Both the position numbers and the translations under genes were made by a program. From an uncultured Flavobacteriaceae bacterium (lineage in GTDB: Bacteria; Bacteroidota; Bacteroidia; Flavobacteriales; Flavobacteriaceae), in the NCBI GenBank assembly GCA_947500525.1, contig CANMSH010000002.1, forward strand, positions 558,001-622,000: DNA of 64,000 nt, in the 5' to 3' direction. Under the pieces are notes generated by a model that was given only the letters and a program-made list of their open reading frames with translations, was not told where the DNA came from and did no database searches. The first letter of the stretch is position 1; each line of letters opens with the position of its first letter. This document shows, piece after piece, positions 41,188-50,815 of the stretch.

Positions 41188-43122
41188 TTATGGACATGAT
41201 CTTGTTGTAAAGATTAAAATCTTTTCTCCTGAGTTTAATTCAATAGTCGTTGCACCATCAGCCCGTACTACTATTGTAACCGACCAGCTTGCATTGAATC
41301 TTTCCATATTATCATCAGCTAAGCCTGGAATTGTCATCCTAAACATCACTCTTCCTTGTGAGTTACTAATTATTTCCCAAGTCCCTGAAAATGTTTGTCC
41401 TGAGAGTGTATTCTCCATTATTAAGGTGCCATCATTCATAAAATTGAAAATAAAATTTGAAACTTCATTCGTTTCGTCATCGTCATCATCTTCAAAACGT
41501 TGTATGGTCCAATTGGAACATGTTGTTAGCACATCTTCTATCGCCAATACTTGTGAGGCAGGTAAAGTTCTCTCAATAATGCTAGCACTTAATGAAGATG
41601 CATTATTCTCGGCATCTTTCGCTAATACAGCAAAGGCATATTCAGTATCAGATTCCAGACCTTTTACATCACAAAAGGTAGTCGTTACATATTTGAAAAA
41701 AGCACCATTTATATATACATCATATCCTTCAACACCAACATTATCTGTAGATGCATCCCATGAAAGTTCGGTACTTGAACTAGTTGTATTGTTAGCAACA
41801 AGATTTAAAGGAACACTTGGTGCCTCTGTATCTCCTGCAGATGCTAATGTAGTTATAGCAACAACATTACTTGACGCCGAATTATTGCCTGCGGCATCAA
41901 TTGCAATAACATTAAAAGAATACGAAGTATTTGGCGTTAAACTTGAGACTTCAAATATAAGTTCATCAGTCGTATCCAACAGGATCCCATCTCGGTAAAC
42001 GTCATAAGCTATGACTCCTATGTTATCAGTTGCGGCATCCCATTGCAAAGTAACCATGGTCTGTGTAATATTAGAAGCTATCAAATTTGTTGGACTAAAC
42101 GGTGCTGTTGTATCGCTAGAAGCCAATGTTGTAATGATTACACTATTACTTTCTACAGATGCATTACCAGATGCATCTCGTGCATTTACTGTAAATGTAT
42201 AAGACGTTGCAGGGTCTAGGTTATTTATGGTAATAGAGTTTGCTGAAGTAGAGGTATTAAAAATACCATTAATATATACTCCATAATTCGAAACACCAAT
42301 ATTATCCGTAGAGACATTCCAGCTTAAATCTACAGAATTTTCGGTAATATTGGTCGCTATTAAATTCGTTGGTGTAGAAGGGTTTTGAGTGTCGTCGAAA
42401 TCGTTATCAAAATAATTAAAATCATCATCTTCGTCACAACTATCTTTAACGCTATCAACAAGTATTTCTAATTCGCTTAAAGAATTGACCGTCTCTCGTG
42501 TATCATCAGATAAAATCAACGTTACTGGAAAGTTTAAACTCGCCACATCATCAACACTTAAATCTTTAATAAAATTAAATAGCTCATTGTCATTATTTAT
42601 ATCTACCTCACTGGTTTGTTCGGTAATAGTGCTGTAAACAGAAAAACTCACCGGATATAAAAAGTCTATACACTCAATATCACTATCATCTTCATTCTCG
42701 CCATTACATGTACTAGAAAGTGCATCGAATTCATTTTGATTTGATAAGATCTCTTCGCTGTAATCGGCTAAGATGACTGTAATAGGAAAGTTAAACTCAA
42801 TTACATCAGTATCAACAGTCGATTGATCAAAAATAGCTCTCACTACATCATAATCTTCATTAGCATCTATCATCACCTCTATTCCATTGGCAAAAACTGT
42901 AGTAGGTAATTTTAAACTAAAACAATTTGCAAAATCAACGATATTATCATTAGACCCATCATTTAACGTAATGTCTCTTATCAGTCCTGCAACAACAGAA
43001 TTATCATCAATAATACTGTTTTCATTATCTGGTGAAGTCACAATCGTCTCATATCTACATGACGTACATAGAGTAATCATAAAGACAACAAATAATAAAT
43101 GTTTTGTTATTTTATTTCTCAT
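41188..43122 (-). CDS. Lipoprotein with three fibronectin type III domains
   Basis: The 644-residue protein has a signal with lipobox TSC (near residue 22) and an acidic region of unknown fold with three similar strand motifs (about 30-240). Three FN3 domains follow (about 243-332, 334-425, 428-518; SWNVSTDNIGVSNYGVYING is typical). A C-terminal lipocalin-like domain (WTIQRFEDDDD, FSGTWEII, EKILIFTTRSC) ends the protein. It is probably a surface protein for adhesion or glycan binding. It diverges from the sigma/fecR locus and has the same ECF-type promoter motif. Confidence 0.82.
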   Translation of the reverse strand: MRNKITKHLLFVVFMITLCTSCRYETIVTSPDNENSIIDDNSVVAGLIRDITLNDGSNDNIVDFANCFSLKLPTTVFANGIEVMIDANEDYDVVRAIFDQSTVDTDVIEFNFPITVILADYSEEILSNQNEFDALSSTCNGENEDDSDIECIDFLYPVSFSVYSTITEQTSEVDINNDNELFNFIKDLSVDDVASLNFPVTLILSDDTRETVNSLSELEILVDSVKDSCDEDDDFNYFDNDFDDTQNPSTPTNLIATNITENSVDLSWNVSTDNIGVSNYGVYINGIFNTSTSANSITINNLDPATSYTFTVNARDASGNASVESNSVIITTLASSDTTAPFSPTNLIASNITQTMVTLQWDAATDNIGVIAYDVYRDGILLDTTDELIFEVSSLTPNTSYSFNVIAIDAAGNNSASSNVVAITTLASAGDTEAPSVPLNLVANNTTSSSTELSWDASTDNVGVEGYDVYINGAFFKYVTTTFCDVKGLESDTEYAFAVLAKDAENNASSLSASIIERTLPASQVLAIEDVLTTCSNWTIQRFEDDDDDETNEVSNFIFNFMNDGTLIMENTLSGQTFSGTWEIISNSQGRVMFRMTIPGLADDNMERFNASWSVTIVVRADGATTIELNSGEKILIFTTRSCP

Positions 43123-43144
43123 AAATCTTTAAATGCATTCTATA

Positions 43145-43174
43145 CTATAAACAATTAAGTAAGCTAAACTCCTA
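43145..43174 (-). promoter_or_regulatory. ECF-type promoter motif, copy 9 (FN3 lipoprotein)
   Basis: It reads TAGGAG, 14 nt, TTGTTTATAG in the minus direction, in the gap shared with the sigma gene. Confidence 0.6.
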
Positions 43175-43225
43175 TTCAAATAATAATTTTTTATATTTTT
43201 GACATGTTGCTAAGCTCAAATTTAT

Positions 43226-43744
43226 GTGCACATTATGAATAACTCCGTTTGCGAAGAAAAAGTATATGCTGGTATATATAAAGACTACTCTAAAGATTTA
43301 CACAATTATCTCTATTATAAATATGGAGATCAATTTGATGTAAATGATAAAGTTCAAGAAGCATTTATAAAATTATGGGATAAGTGTAAAGAAGTCTCTC
43401 TAGAAAAAGCGAAGGGTTTCGTTTTTATGGTGGCCAAAAATATGATGCTCAATGAAATTAAACATCAAAAAGTAGTTTTAAAACACCAGCAACAATCAAA
43501 ACCTAAAGACTATACAAATGAAAATCCTGAATTTTTGTTAGAAAAAGAACAATTCTATCAAAAATATCAACGAGCTCTTTCAAAATTAAGTGAAGAACAA
43601 CGTACGGCTTTTCTCTTAAATAAAGTAGAAGGAAAAAAGCATCAAGAGATCGCTGACATGCTTAATATTACTAAGAAAGTTGTTGAATATCGAATTTATT
43701 CTGCCTTTAAATTAATCAAGGAAGAAATAAAAGAATTAAAATAA
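43226..43744 (+). CDS. ECF-type sigma factor of a FecR/TonB-receptor locus
   Basis: The 172-residue protein has region 2 (DVNDKVQEAFIKLWDKCKEV) and region 4 (KHQEIADMLNITKKVVEYRI) as in Bacteroidota FecI-like factors. fecR and a TonB-dependent receptor follow on the same strand. The 216-bp gap to fecR holds three copies of an ECF-type promoter, whereas none is seen before this gene. It is the leading candidate to read that motif. An alternative ATG at residue 4 exists. Confidence 0.93.
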   Translation: MHIMNNSVCEEKVYAGIYKDYSKDLHNYLYYKYGDQFDVNDKVQEAFIKLWDKCKEVSLEKAKGFVFMVAKNMMLNEIKHQKVVLKHQQQSKPKDYTNENPEFLLEKEQFYQKYQRALSKLSEEQRTAFLLNKVEGKKHQEIADMLNITKKVVEYRIYSAFKLIKEEIKELK

Positions 43745-43756
43745 TTTATTTTTTTT

Positions 43757-43786
43757 CAGGAGTTTTTAAAAGGTAGTTGTTTTTAT
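43757..43786 (+). promoter_or_regulatory. ECF-type promoter motif, copy 1 (fecR)
   Basis: CAGGAG, 14 nt, TTGTTTTTAT, preceded by eight T. It begins 13 nt after the sigma stop. Confidence 0.75.
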
Positions 43787-43837
43787 GTTGAAAGCAATAT
43801 TTAATTTAATCTCGGAATAAATAAATTATATTTTTTT

Positions 43838-43867
43838 CAGGATATATTAAAAGTAAATTGTTTTTAA
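43838..43867 (+). promoter_or_regulatory. ECF-type promoter motif, copy 2 (fecR)
   Basis: CAGGAT, 14 nt, TTGTTTTTAA, 81 bp after copy 1. Confidence 0.65.
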
Positions 43868-43913
43868 ATAAAGAGTCATAAAAATAACACTCTAAAAAAA
43901 GTTTATTTTTTTT

Positions 43914-43943
43914 CAGGAGTTTTTAAAAACAAATTGTTTTTAT
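43914..43943 (+). promoter_or_regulatory. ECF-type promoter motif, copy 3 (fecR)
   Basis: CAGGAG, 14 nt, TTGTTTTTAT, 76 bp after copy 2 and 17 nt before the fecR ATG. A start from this copy would leave a very short leader. Confidence 0.75.
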
Positions 43944-43960
43944 AATAAATACCATAAATA

Positions 43961-44875
43961 ATGGATCAAGAAGAATTAATAAAAAAATGGTTGTCTGACG
44001 AACTTTCTCAAGCCGAAGCTGCTGAGTTTAAAAGTTTTGACGACTATGATTTGAACACAGAAATACTTGAAGGAGCAAAGCAATTTAAGGCCCCAGAATT
44101 TTCTGTTGAGGATAGTTACGAGGTATTAAAATCTAAATTAAATACTACTGAAAAGCCTCAAGAAAAACCTGTTATAAAATTAAACACTTTTAGAACCTTA
44201 TCTAGAATTGCTGCCATATTTGTGATCGGTTTAGGGGTGTATTTTATGGTTTCCTCTAATGACTTAACAACTGTTAAAACATTGGCTAGTAAACAAACTA
44301 CATTCGAATTACCTGATGCTTCTTCGGTTACGCTTAACGCGGCATCGACCATTGCTTATGATAAGAAAAAGTGGTCATCGAAAAGAGAAGTAAAATTAGA
44401 AGGTGAAGCCTATTTTAAAGTAGCTAAAGGCGCGAAGTTTGATGTGATTACCGATGAAGGCACAGTGAGTGTTTTAGGTACTCAATTTACTGTAAACAAT
44501 CGTAAGAATTATTACGAAGTGAAATGCTTTGAAGGTATTGTAAGCGTTACCACAAATGGGGTTACTGAAAAGCTAACACAAGGAAAAACGTTAAGGGTAG
44601 CTGGGAAAAAAGTTTCTTTAGATGTTATAGATAATGTAGAACCAGAATGGCTGAACAATAAAAGTAGTTTTAACAGCGTTCCTCTATACCAAGTCATAAA
44701 TGAGTTTGAAAGACAGTATAATGTTACTATTGATGCCCAAACAATCGATACAACACTTGTATTTACTGGCGGATTTGTTCATACTAATTTAGACCAAGCA
44801 TTAAAATCAATAACGATACCACTTGATTTATCTATTAAAAAGAAAAGTTCAACTAAAATTACCTTATCTAAATAA
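43961..44875 (+). CDS. FecR-family anti-sigma/sigma regulator
   Basis: The 304-residue protein has a cytosolic N-terminal region (about 1-80), one membrane helix (about 85-105, IAAIFVIGLGVYFMVSS), and a periplasmic FecR domain (TFELPDASSVTLNAAST, KREVKLEGEAYFKV, GTQFTVNNR). It ends with a secretin/TonB-type short domain. It should relay the state of the TonB receptor to the sigma factor. The downstream receptor frame overlaps its last 53 bases. Confidence 0.93.
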   Translation: MDQEELIKKWLSDELSQAEAAEFKSFDDYDLNTEILEGAKQFKAPEFSVEDSYEVLKSKLNTTEKPQEKPVIKLNTFRTLSRIAAIFVIGLGVYFMVSSNDLTTVKTLASKQTTFELPDASSVTLNAASTIAYDKKKWSSKREVKLEGEAYFKVAKGAKFDVITDEGTVSVLGTQFTVNNRKNYYEVKCFEGIVSVTTNGVTEKLTQGKTLRVAGKKVSLDVIDNVEPEWLNNKSSFNSVPLYQVINEFERQYNVTIDAQTIDTTLVFTGGFVHTNLDQALKSITIPLDLSIKKKSSTKITLSK

Positions 44876-47369
44876 AGGATATGGAAGCATACTTGCTTCG
44901 ATATTCTTTATTTTTTTTATTCACACTTCTTTACATAGTCAAAGTCAAAAAACAAAAAGACCGTTAATTGAGATCCTCACGCAGTTAGAAAAAACTTCTG
45001 GATTTCAATTTACTTATGCCAACAGTACCGTTGAAAACATAAAAATAGTTCCTCCACCAGAGACTTTTACCTTCGAAAAACAGATACTTTACCTAGAGAG
45101 AAAAACTGGTTTAGATTTCGAATTTCTTAATGATAATTTCATCGCAATAAAGATTAGTGATGAAATTATTTCTATTTGTGGTTATATACTAGATAGTGAG
45201 ACAAGTATGCCTTTGGAAGCAGTTGCTATCATTGGCAACAAACAACAATTGATTACTGACGCGTACGGTTATTTTAAAATCGAGGCTGGACTAGCTGAAA
45301 ATATTGAAATAAGATACTTAGGTTTCAAACCTATATCTATCGCAGCCAATTCAGTTAGTGATTCATCATGTGAAAATATTTATTTAGAACCAGATGTTGA
45401 ATCGTTATCTGAAATAGTACTATCCAATTTATTTGCTAATGGTATTGATAAAGTCGCTGATGGTTCAGTGAATATAAACTTCTCTAATTTTGGAATTTTA
45501 CCAGGTTTAATTGAAACTGATGTGTTACAAACCATTCAAGCATTACCAGGTATACAAAGTGCGAATGAAACCGTATCTGACATTAATATAAGAGGTGGTT
45601 CCAACGATCAAAACTTAATACTATGGGATGGTATAAAAATGTATCAATCAGGGCATTTTTTCGGATTAATATCTGCCTTAAACCCTCAAATAACACACGA
45701 CGCAGTTGTCATTAAAAACGGTACTTCTGCTGAATACAGCGATGGTGTTGCTGGTACTATTGCCATGAAAACAGATCGAAAAACGACTGGAGCGTTCAAC
45801 ACAAGCATTGCTTCTAACTTTATAAATGCCGATATTTTTACCGACATTCCTACAAACAACAACTCTTCTCTACAGATAGCTGCTAGAAAAGGAATTAGCG
45901 ATCTTGGAGCTACGCCAACCTATCAAAATTATTTCGAGAGAATTCAACAAGACACAGAAGTTCAAAACTTTGTGGATGGAGATGCAACATTCGATTTCTA
46001 TGACACTAGCCTTAGATGGTTATATGATATTTCAAGTAAAGACGAACTAAGAGCAAATTTTATTTATATAGATAATGGATTGTCTTTTTTAGAAAGTGCA
46101 GAAATTAATGGTGCTTTAACATCTCGCGCCAGTAGACTTGAACAAAATACGCTAGCAGCAGGTTTACACTATAAGAGAATTTGGAATTCGAATCTAACAA
46201 CCACTATCAATTTGACTAATAGCGAGTATAAATTAGGAGCGAACAATGTAAATTTACAACAAGCCAATAGACTCATGCAAGTGAATAAAGTTGAAGAGAC
46301 ATCTTTAAAAGCGAATACATGGCTGACTATTAATGACGAAATATCATTGTTAAATGGTTACCAATTCACTGAAACAGCCGTGAACAACTTGACGGATGTA
46401 GATGATCCGCTTTTTATTCGACTAGTACGTGAAGTTATTAGAGAGCATGGTTTATATTCTCAATTCGATTATAAAAATGACAGGACTAATGTAAAAATTG
46501 GTGCTCGTTATAACTATATTTCTAAATTCAAAAAGCATCTTGTAGAGCCTAGGATTAGCGTAAATCATAAACTTACCGATGCCATAAGTGTAAATGCCTC
46601 TGGAGAGTTTAAACATCAAAACACCATGCAAATCATCAACTTTCAGAATGATTTTTTTGGTGTTGAAAAGCGCAGATGGTTCTTATCCAATGATACAAAA
46701 AGACCCGTCATACAAAGCAAACAAGTGTCATTAGGAACAAGTTTATCTAATGATGGTTGGCTCATTAACCTTGAAGGATATTTCAAAAATGTAAACGGTA
46801 TTTCGGCGCAAAGCCAAGGTTTCTTGAATGATTATATCTTTAGCGATGCTATAGGATCTTATGATGTATATGGAGTTGAGTTTCTATTAAATAAAAAGAT
46901 CAATAAATTCAGCACATGGTTGAGCTATACGTATGCCAACAACGAATATACCTTTGATGATTTAAGAGAAATTAATTTTCCGAACAATATAGATATAAGA
47001 CATAGCATGACTTTTGGTATTTCTTATATCGTGAATGATTTTAAACTTTCGGGAGGAGTGAACTGGCATACCGGTATACCAACCACAGAACCTGTTGCCG
47101 GAAATGAATTTGTAAATGATCGTATTAATTACGAACCTGCCAATAGCAGTAACCTCAACGACTATTTTAGAGTTGATCTCTCTGCTACCTATAAATTCAA
47201 TGTAACTAAAAAGATCAAAGCGCAAACCGGACTTTCTGTTTGGAACACTTCTAACAATCGAAATATAATTAGCAGGTATTATAATGGTGATGAAGCCAAC
47301 GGCGTGAATGCAATTACGAAAAACGCCTTAGAACTGACACCAAACTTTAGTTTTAGAGTACTTTTTTAA
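44823..47369 (+). CDS. TonB-dependent outer-membrane receptor with signalling domain
   Basis: The frame gives 848 residues. After a signal-like helix (SILASIFFIFFIHTSLHSQ) comes a secretin/TonB short domain (ILTQLEKTSGFQFTYANSTV), a carboxypeptidase-like domain (about 115-185), a plug (TIQALPGIQSANETVSDINIRGGSNDQNLILWDGI) and a beta-barrel ending in FSFRVLF. The short N-terminal domain suits contact with FecR. No ATG lies before the signal peptide; TTG at 44823 inside fecR is the best start. Substrate is unknown, and no SusD partner is adjacent. Confidence 0.88.
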   Translation: MIYLLKRKVQLKLPYLNKGYGSILASIFFIFFIHTSLHSQSQKTKRPLIEILTQLEKTSGFQFTYANSTVENIKIVPPPETFTFEKQILYLERKTGLDFEFLNDNFIAIKISDEIISICGYILDSETSMPLEAVAIIGNKQQLITDAYGYFKIEAGLAENIEIRYLGFKPISIAANSVSDSSCENIYLEPDVESLSEIVLSNLFANGIDKVADGSVNINFSNFGILPGLIETDVLQTIQALPGIQSANETVSDINIRGGSNDQNLILWDGIKMYQSGHFFGLISALNPQITHDAVVIKNGTSAEYSDGVAGTIAMKTDRKTTGAFNTSIASNFINADIFTDIPTNNNSSLQIAARKGISDLGATPTYQNYFERIQQDTEVQNFVDGDATFDFYDTSLRWLYDISSKDELRANFIYIDNGLSFLESAEINGALTSRASRLEQNTLAAGLHYKRIWNSNLTTTINLTNSEYKLGANNVNLQQANRLMQVNKVEETSLKANTWLTINDEISLLNGYQFTETAVNNLTDVDDPLFIRLVREVIREHGLYSQFDYKNDRTNVKIGARYNYISKFKKHLVEPRISVNHKLTDAISVNASGEFKHQNTMQIINFQNDFFGVEKRRWFLSNDTKRPVIQSKQVSLGTSLSNDGWLINLEGYFKNVNGISAQSQGFLNDYIFSDAIGSYDVYGVEFLLNKKINKFSTWLSYTYANNEYTFDDLREINFPNNIDIRHSMTFGISYIVNDFKLSGGVNWHTGIPTTEPVAGNEFVNDRINYEPANSSNLNDYFRVDLSATYKFNVTKKIKAQTGLSVWNTSNNRNIISRYYNGDEANGVNAITKNALELTPNFSFRVLF

Positions 47370-47370
47370 A

Positions 47371-49428
47371 TTACTCTGGATACTCAATGCGTAAATGGTA
47401 AATATTATTTAGCTTTTTCTTAAGTACCTTTTTTATCATCTCTATTTCTTTGAACGTAATGTCAGCATTCATAAACTGATCATTTTTCATTTGTCCAGAC
47501 ACAATTTTCTCAATTAAATCATCGATCAATTGAGCGGTTGGTTCTTTAATACTTTTAGAAGCTGCCTCAGCCGCGTCGCTCATCATTAAGATGGCCGTCT
47601 CCTTTGAAAAAGGGATAGGTCCCGGGTAAGAAAAGTCTTCAATATCAACGAAATCAGGCGTAGATTCTTTTTGTTTCATATAAAAATAATAGACTTGACT
47701 TGTTCCGTGATGTGTACGTATAAAATCTATAATTCTATCTGGCAGACCGTTCTTCTTGGCCAATTCTATACCATGAATTACATGATTAATAATTAAACTA
47801 GCACTATCTTTTGGTGTTAATTCGTCATGCGGGTTAACACTCGTTGTTTGATTTTCTGTAAAGTACATAGGATTTGCAAGTTTGCCTATATCATGGTATA
47901 ATGCACCTGTTCTAACTAACATCGCATTTGCTCCAATTTCATTGGCACAAGCTTCTGCCAAATTAGCTACCTGCATAGAATGTTGAAAAGTTCCTGGTGC
48001 TTTCTCTGCCAATTCTCTTAGTAGTTTCGAATTCGTGTTTGATAATTCTAACAATGAAACATCAGAAATAAGTCCAAAAGTTTTTTCATAAATTAAAATC
48101 AATAATAACGACAAAAATGACAAAACACCATTGAGGGCTACTAACCCAAAATATTCAAAATTGAGTTTATCTGTATTTCCTTCCTGTATTACAGAAAAGG
48201 CAAAATACGCCACCATGTAGACCAAGGTAATTTGACTAATCGAAATAAAAAGATTTGCTCGCTTGTACAGCTCTGAAACGGTCAAAATAGTTACAATACC
48301 CGCTATAATTTGTAAGAAGATAAACTCAAAGCTATTGGGTACAATAAAACCAAGTAACAACACCGTCAAAACATGGGTAAAAAGACCTAAACGTGCATCG
48401 AAAAAGGCTTTTAAGGTAATCGGCAATATAATTAACGGAACCACATATAAATATTCTACCTTATATCGAACCACCATAGTCACTAATAATACCATCAACA
48501 AAACGTTGAAAAAAATAAACGTCACTTTGGTATTATCTTCAAAAACTTCGGGTCTATACTGTTTGATAAAAAGTAACAACATTAATAGCGCTAATGCTAT
48601 GAGGAGAATATAACCAAAAACGATCCAATTATAATTCGATTCGCTCCAAAGTTGTGATCTATATTCATTCTTCAAAGAATTAAGTATCTCATATTTTCTA
48701 CCTTCAATTACATCTCCTTTTGATATAATACGTGCTCCTTCAGAAACCAATCCTTTGGTATAAGAAATATCGTTTAATTCTTTCTCGTATACTTTTTGCG
48801 TAAACTCTTCATCAAAATAAACATTTGGCTCTAAAACATCCGCAAAAACAGTTCTAAATTGGGTTTTTAATGCAGCATAATCACTATTATCATAATAGTT
48901 ATCAATAAGAGATTTTACCTCGACTTGATTCACTAGTTTATCAAAAACCAATTGTTTTACCTCATTGCCATCTCTAATATTGATTAGTTGTTTGGGCTCC
49001 GCAATTTTCGAGTCATCTTTCTCTAAAAAACCATCTTTATAGATTTTATTTAGCAACTGTTCTCCGAAACGTATTACTCTTCTTCTACTATATTTTTCAA
49101 AAACACTGTCGGGTATTTTATCGGCGGCAACCTGCAAATAATTACTTTTCACCCTACCAAAAACACCTTTATTATACTTAAAGTAAAGTTGCTTTCGTTC
49201 TTCAATTGCTTCTTTCTCTTTTTCAATTTCTTCACTCGATTTCTGAATCGCAAAATCGAATGGTGCAAATTTATTATCGAGCTGCCATATTTTTCCTTTC
49301 TGAATGTCTAATCCGAATCCACCGCCTTTCGGAAAAAGGTAGACTATCGCAATCGTTGTTATGATGAACAGGAAGACTTTATATATAAGGGAGTGATTTT
49401 GATAAAGTCTATTTATAAAATCTTTCAT
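47371..49428 (-). CDS. 7TM-HD phosphohydrolase (PgpH-type)
   Basis: The 685-residue protein has an N-terminal helix, a large extracytoplasmic domain (about 35-265), seven membrane helices (about 270-455), and an HD domain with HSMQVANLAEA and YHDIGKL (HD pair near 511). Relatives hydrolyse cyclic di-AMP (PgpH of Listeria). It is convergent with the receptor gene, 1 nt apart, with no terminator seen between. Confidence 0.92.
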   Translation of the reverse strand: MKDFINRLYQNHSLIYKVFLFIITTIAIVYLFPKGGGFGLDIQKGKIWQLDNKFAPFDFAIQKSSEEIEKEKEAIEERKQLYFKYNKGVFGRVKSNYLQVAADKIPDSVFEKYSRRRVIRFGEQLLNKIYKDGFLEKDDSKIAEPKQLINIRDGNEVKQLVFDKLVNQVEVKSLIDNYYDNSDYAALKTQFRTVFADVLEPNVYFDEEFTQKVYEKELNDISYTKGLVSEGARIISKGDVIEGRKYEILNSLKNEYRSQLWSESNYNWIVFGYILLIALALLMLLLFIKQYRPEVFEDNTKVTFIFFNVLLMVLLVTMVVRYKVEYLYVVPLIILPITLKAFFDARLGLFTHVLTVLLLGFIVPNSFEFIFLQIIAGIVTILTVSELYKRANLFISISQITLVYMVAYFAFSVIQEGNTDKLNFEYFGLVALNGVLSFLSLLLILIYEKTFGLISDVSLLELSNTNSKLLRELAEKAPGTFQHSMQVANLAEACANEIGANAMLVRTGALYHDIGKLANPMYFTENQTTSVNPHDELTPKDSASLIINHVIHGIELAKKNGLPDRIIDFIRTHHGTSQVYYFYMKQKESTPDFVDIEDFSYPGPIPFSKETAILMMSDAAEAASKSIKEPTAQLIDDLIEKIVSGQMKNDQFMNADITFKEIEMIKKVLKKKLNNIYHLRIEYPE

Positions 49429-49631
49429 TTATTTTAGTTGCTATGAGTCTCAAATCTACATAATTTTATTGTATTGCTTCATTTAGATAGCTCAACACGA
49501 TAAGATAACCTTAAATCATAGCCTTAAGTCTTAATTATACCTTAGAGATTGCTAAAATTTAATTAAATTCGCATCATTCAAAACAATCATAAAATAGCCT
49601 GAGCTATTTAACTATATAAAATACACTAAAC

Positions 49632-50807
49632 ATGAAAGAAGTAGTCATTGTTTCTGCTGCAAGAACGCCAATTGGTAGTTTTCTTGGTGCATTATCAACA
49701 GTACCCGCACCAAAATTAGGTGCAATTGCAATTAAAGGTGCTTTAGATAAAATTGGGTTAGATCCTGCATTGGTAGATGAAGTATTGATGGGTAATGTTG
49801 TACAGGCCGGAACCGGACAAGCTCCTGCTAGACAAGCTGCAATTTATGCTGGATTACCAGACACAACACCCTGTACAACGGTTAATAAAGTATGTGCTTC
49901 GGGAATGAAAACGGTCATGCAAGCTGCTCAAGCAATTGCGTTGGGTGATGCTCAAATTATTGTTGCAGGAGGAATGGAAAACATGAGTTTAATACCTCAT
50001 TATTACCATGCGCGTAGTGCAACAAAGTTTGGCCCTACCACACTTATTGATGGAATGCAAAGAGATGGTTTAGTAGATGTTTATGACCAGAATGCTATGG
50101 GAGTTTGTGCGGATGCCTGTGCTACAGAATATGAGTTCTCAAGAGAAGATCAGGATGCCTATGCTATTCAATCGTATAATCGTTCAGCAAAAGCTTGGGC
50201 AGATGGTAAATTTAATAATGAAGTCGTACCTGTAGAAGTGCCTCAACGTCGTGGAGAACCGATTGTCGTTTCTGAAGATGAAGAGTTTAAAAATGTCAAA
50301 ATGGAGAAAATTCCTTCATTAAGACCAGCTTTTTCAAAAGAAGGAACTGTTACTGCGGCTAATGCTTCAACAATAAATGACGGCGCCGGGGCGATGGTAT
50401 TAATGTCTTTAGAAAAAGCGCAAGAACTGGGCCTAAAACCACTTGCCAAAATAAAGAGTTATGCCGATGCCGCTCATGAACCTAAATGGTTCACTACTGC
50501 ACCAGCAAAGGCCTTGCCAAGAGCATTAGATAAAGCTAAATTGAGTTTAGATGATATCGATTATTTCGAATTCAATGAAGCGTTTTCTGTTGTAGGATTA
50601 GCTAATATGAAAATACTTGGATTAAACGATTCTAACGTAAATGTAAATGGCGGTGCTGTTTCATTAGGCCACCCTTTGGGATGTTCTGGGGTGCGAATTC
50701 TAATAACATTATTGAACGTATTAGAACAACAAAATGCCAAATTAGGTGCAGCTGCTATTTGTAATGGTGGTGGCGGTGCTAGTGCTTTAATACTCGAAAG
50801 ATTATAA
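49632..50807 (+). CDS. Acetyl-CoA C-acetyltransferase (thiolase)
   Basis: This 391-residue protein has the acylation Cys88 in NKVCASGMK, the GHPLGCSG His near 349, and the second Cys in CNGGGGASA near 379. It interconverts two acetyl-CoA and acetoacetyl-CoA or acts in beta-oxidation. It is standard in length and is followed 8 nt later by an unrelated peptidase gene. Confidence 0.95.
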   Translation: MKEVVIVSAARTPIGSFLGALSTVPAPKLGAIAIKGALDKIGLDPALVDEVLMGNVVQAGTGQAPARQAAIYAGLPDTTPCTTVNKVCASGMKTVMQAAQAIALGDAQIIVAGGMENMSLIPHYYHARSATKFGPTTLIDGMQRDGLVDVYDQNAMGVCADACATEYEFSREDQDAYAIQSYNRSAKAWADGKFNNEVVPVEVPQRRGEPIVVSEDEEFKNVKMEKIPSLRPAFSKEGTVTAANASTINDGAGAMVLMSLEKAQELGLKPLAKIKSYADAAHEPKWFTTAPAKALPRALDKAKLSLDDIDYFEFNEAFSVVGLANMKILGLNDSNVNVNGGAVSLGHPLGCSGVRILITLLNVLEQQNAKLGAAAICNGGGGASALILERL

Positions 50808-50815
50808 TTTTGTAG

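Noticed and set aside
41156-41998. A 280-codon + strand frame opposite the FN3 lipoprotein gene
   Set aside because: It is the complement of three Thr/Ser/Val-rich FN3 domains. It lacks a family match or start context, and the minus-strand protein has clear signal, FN3 and terminator.
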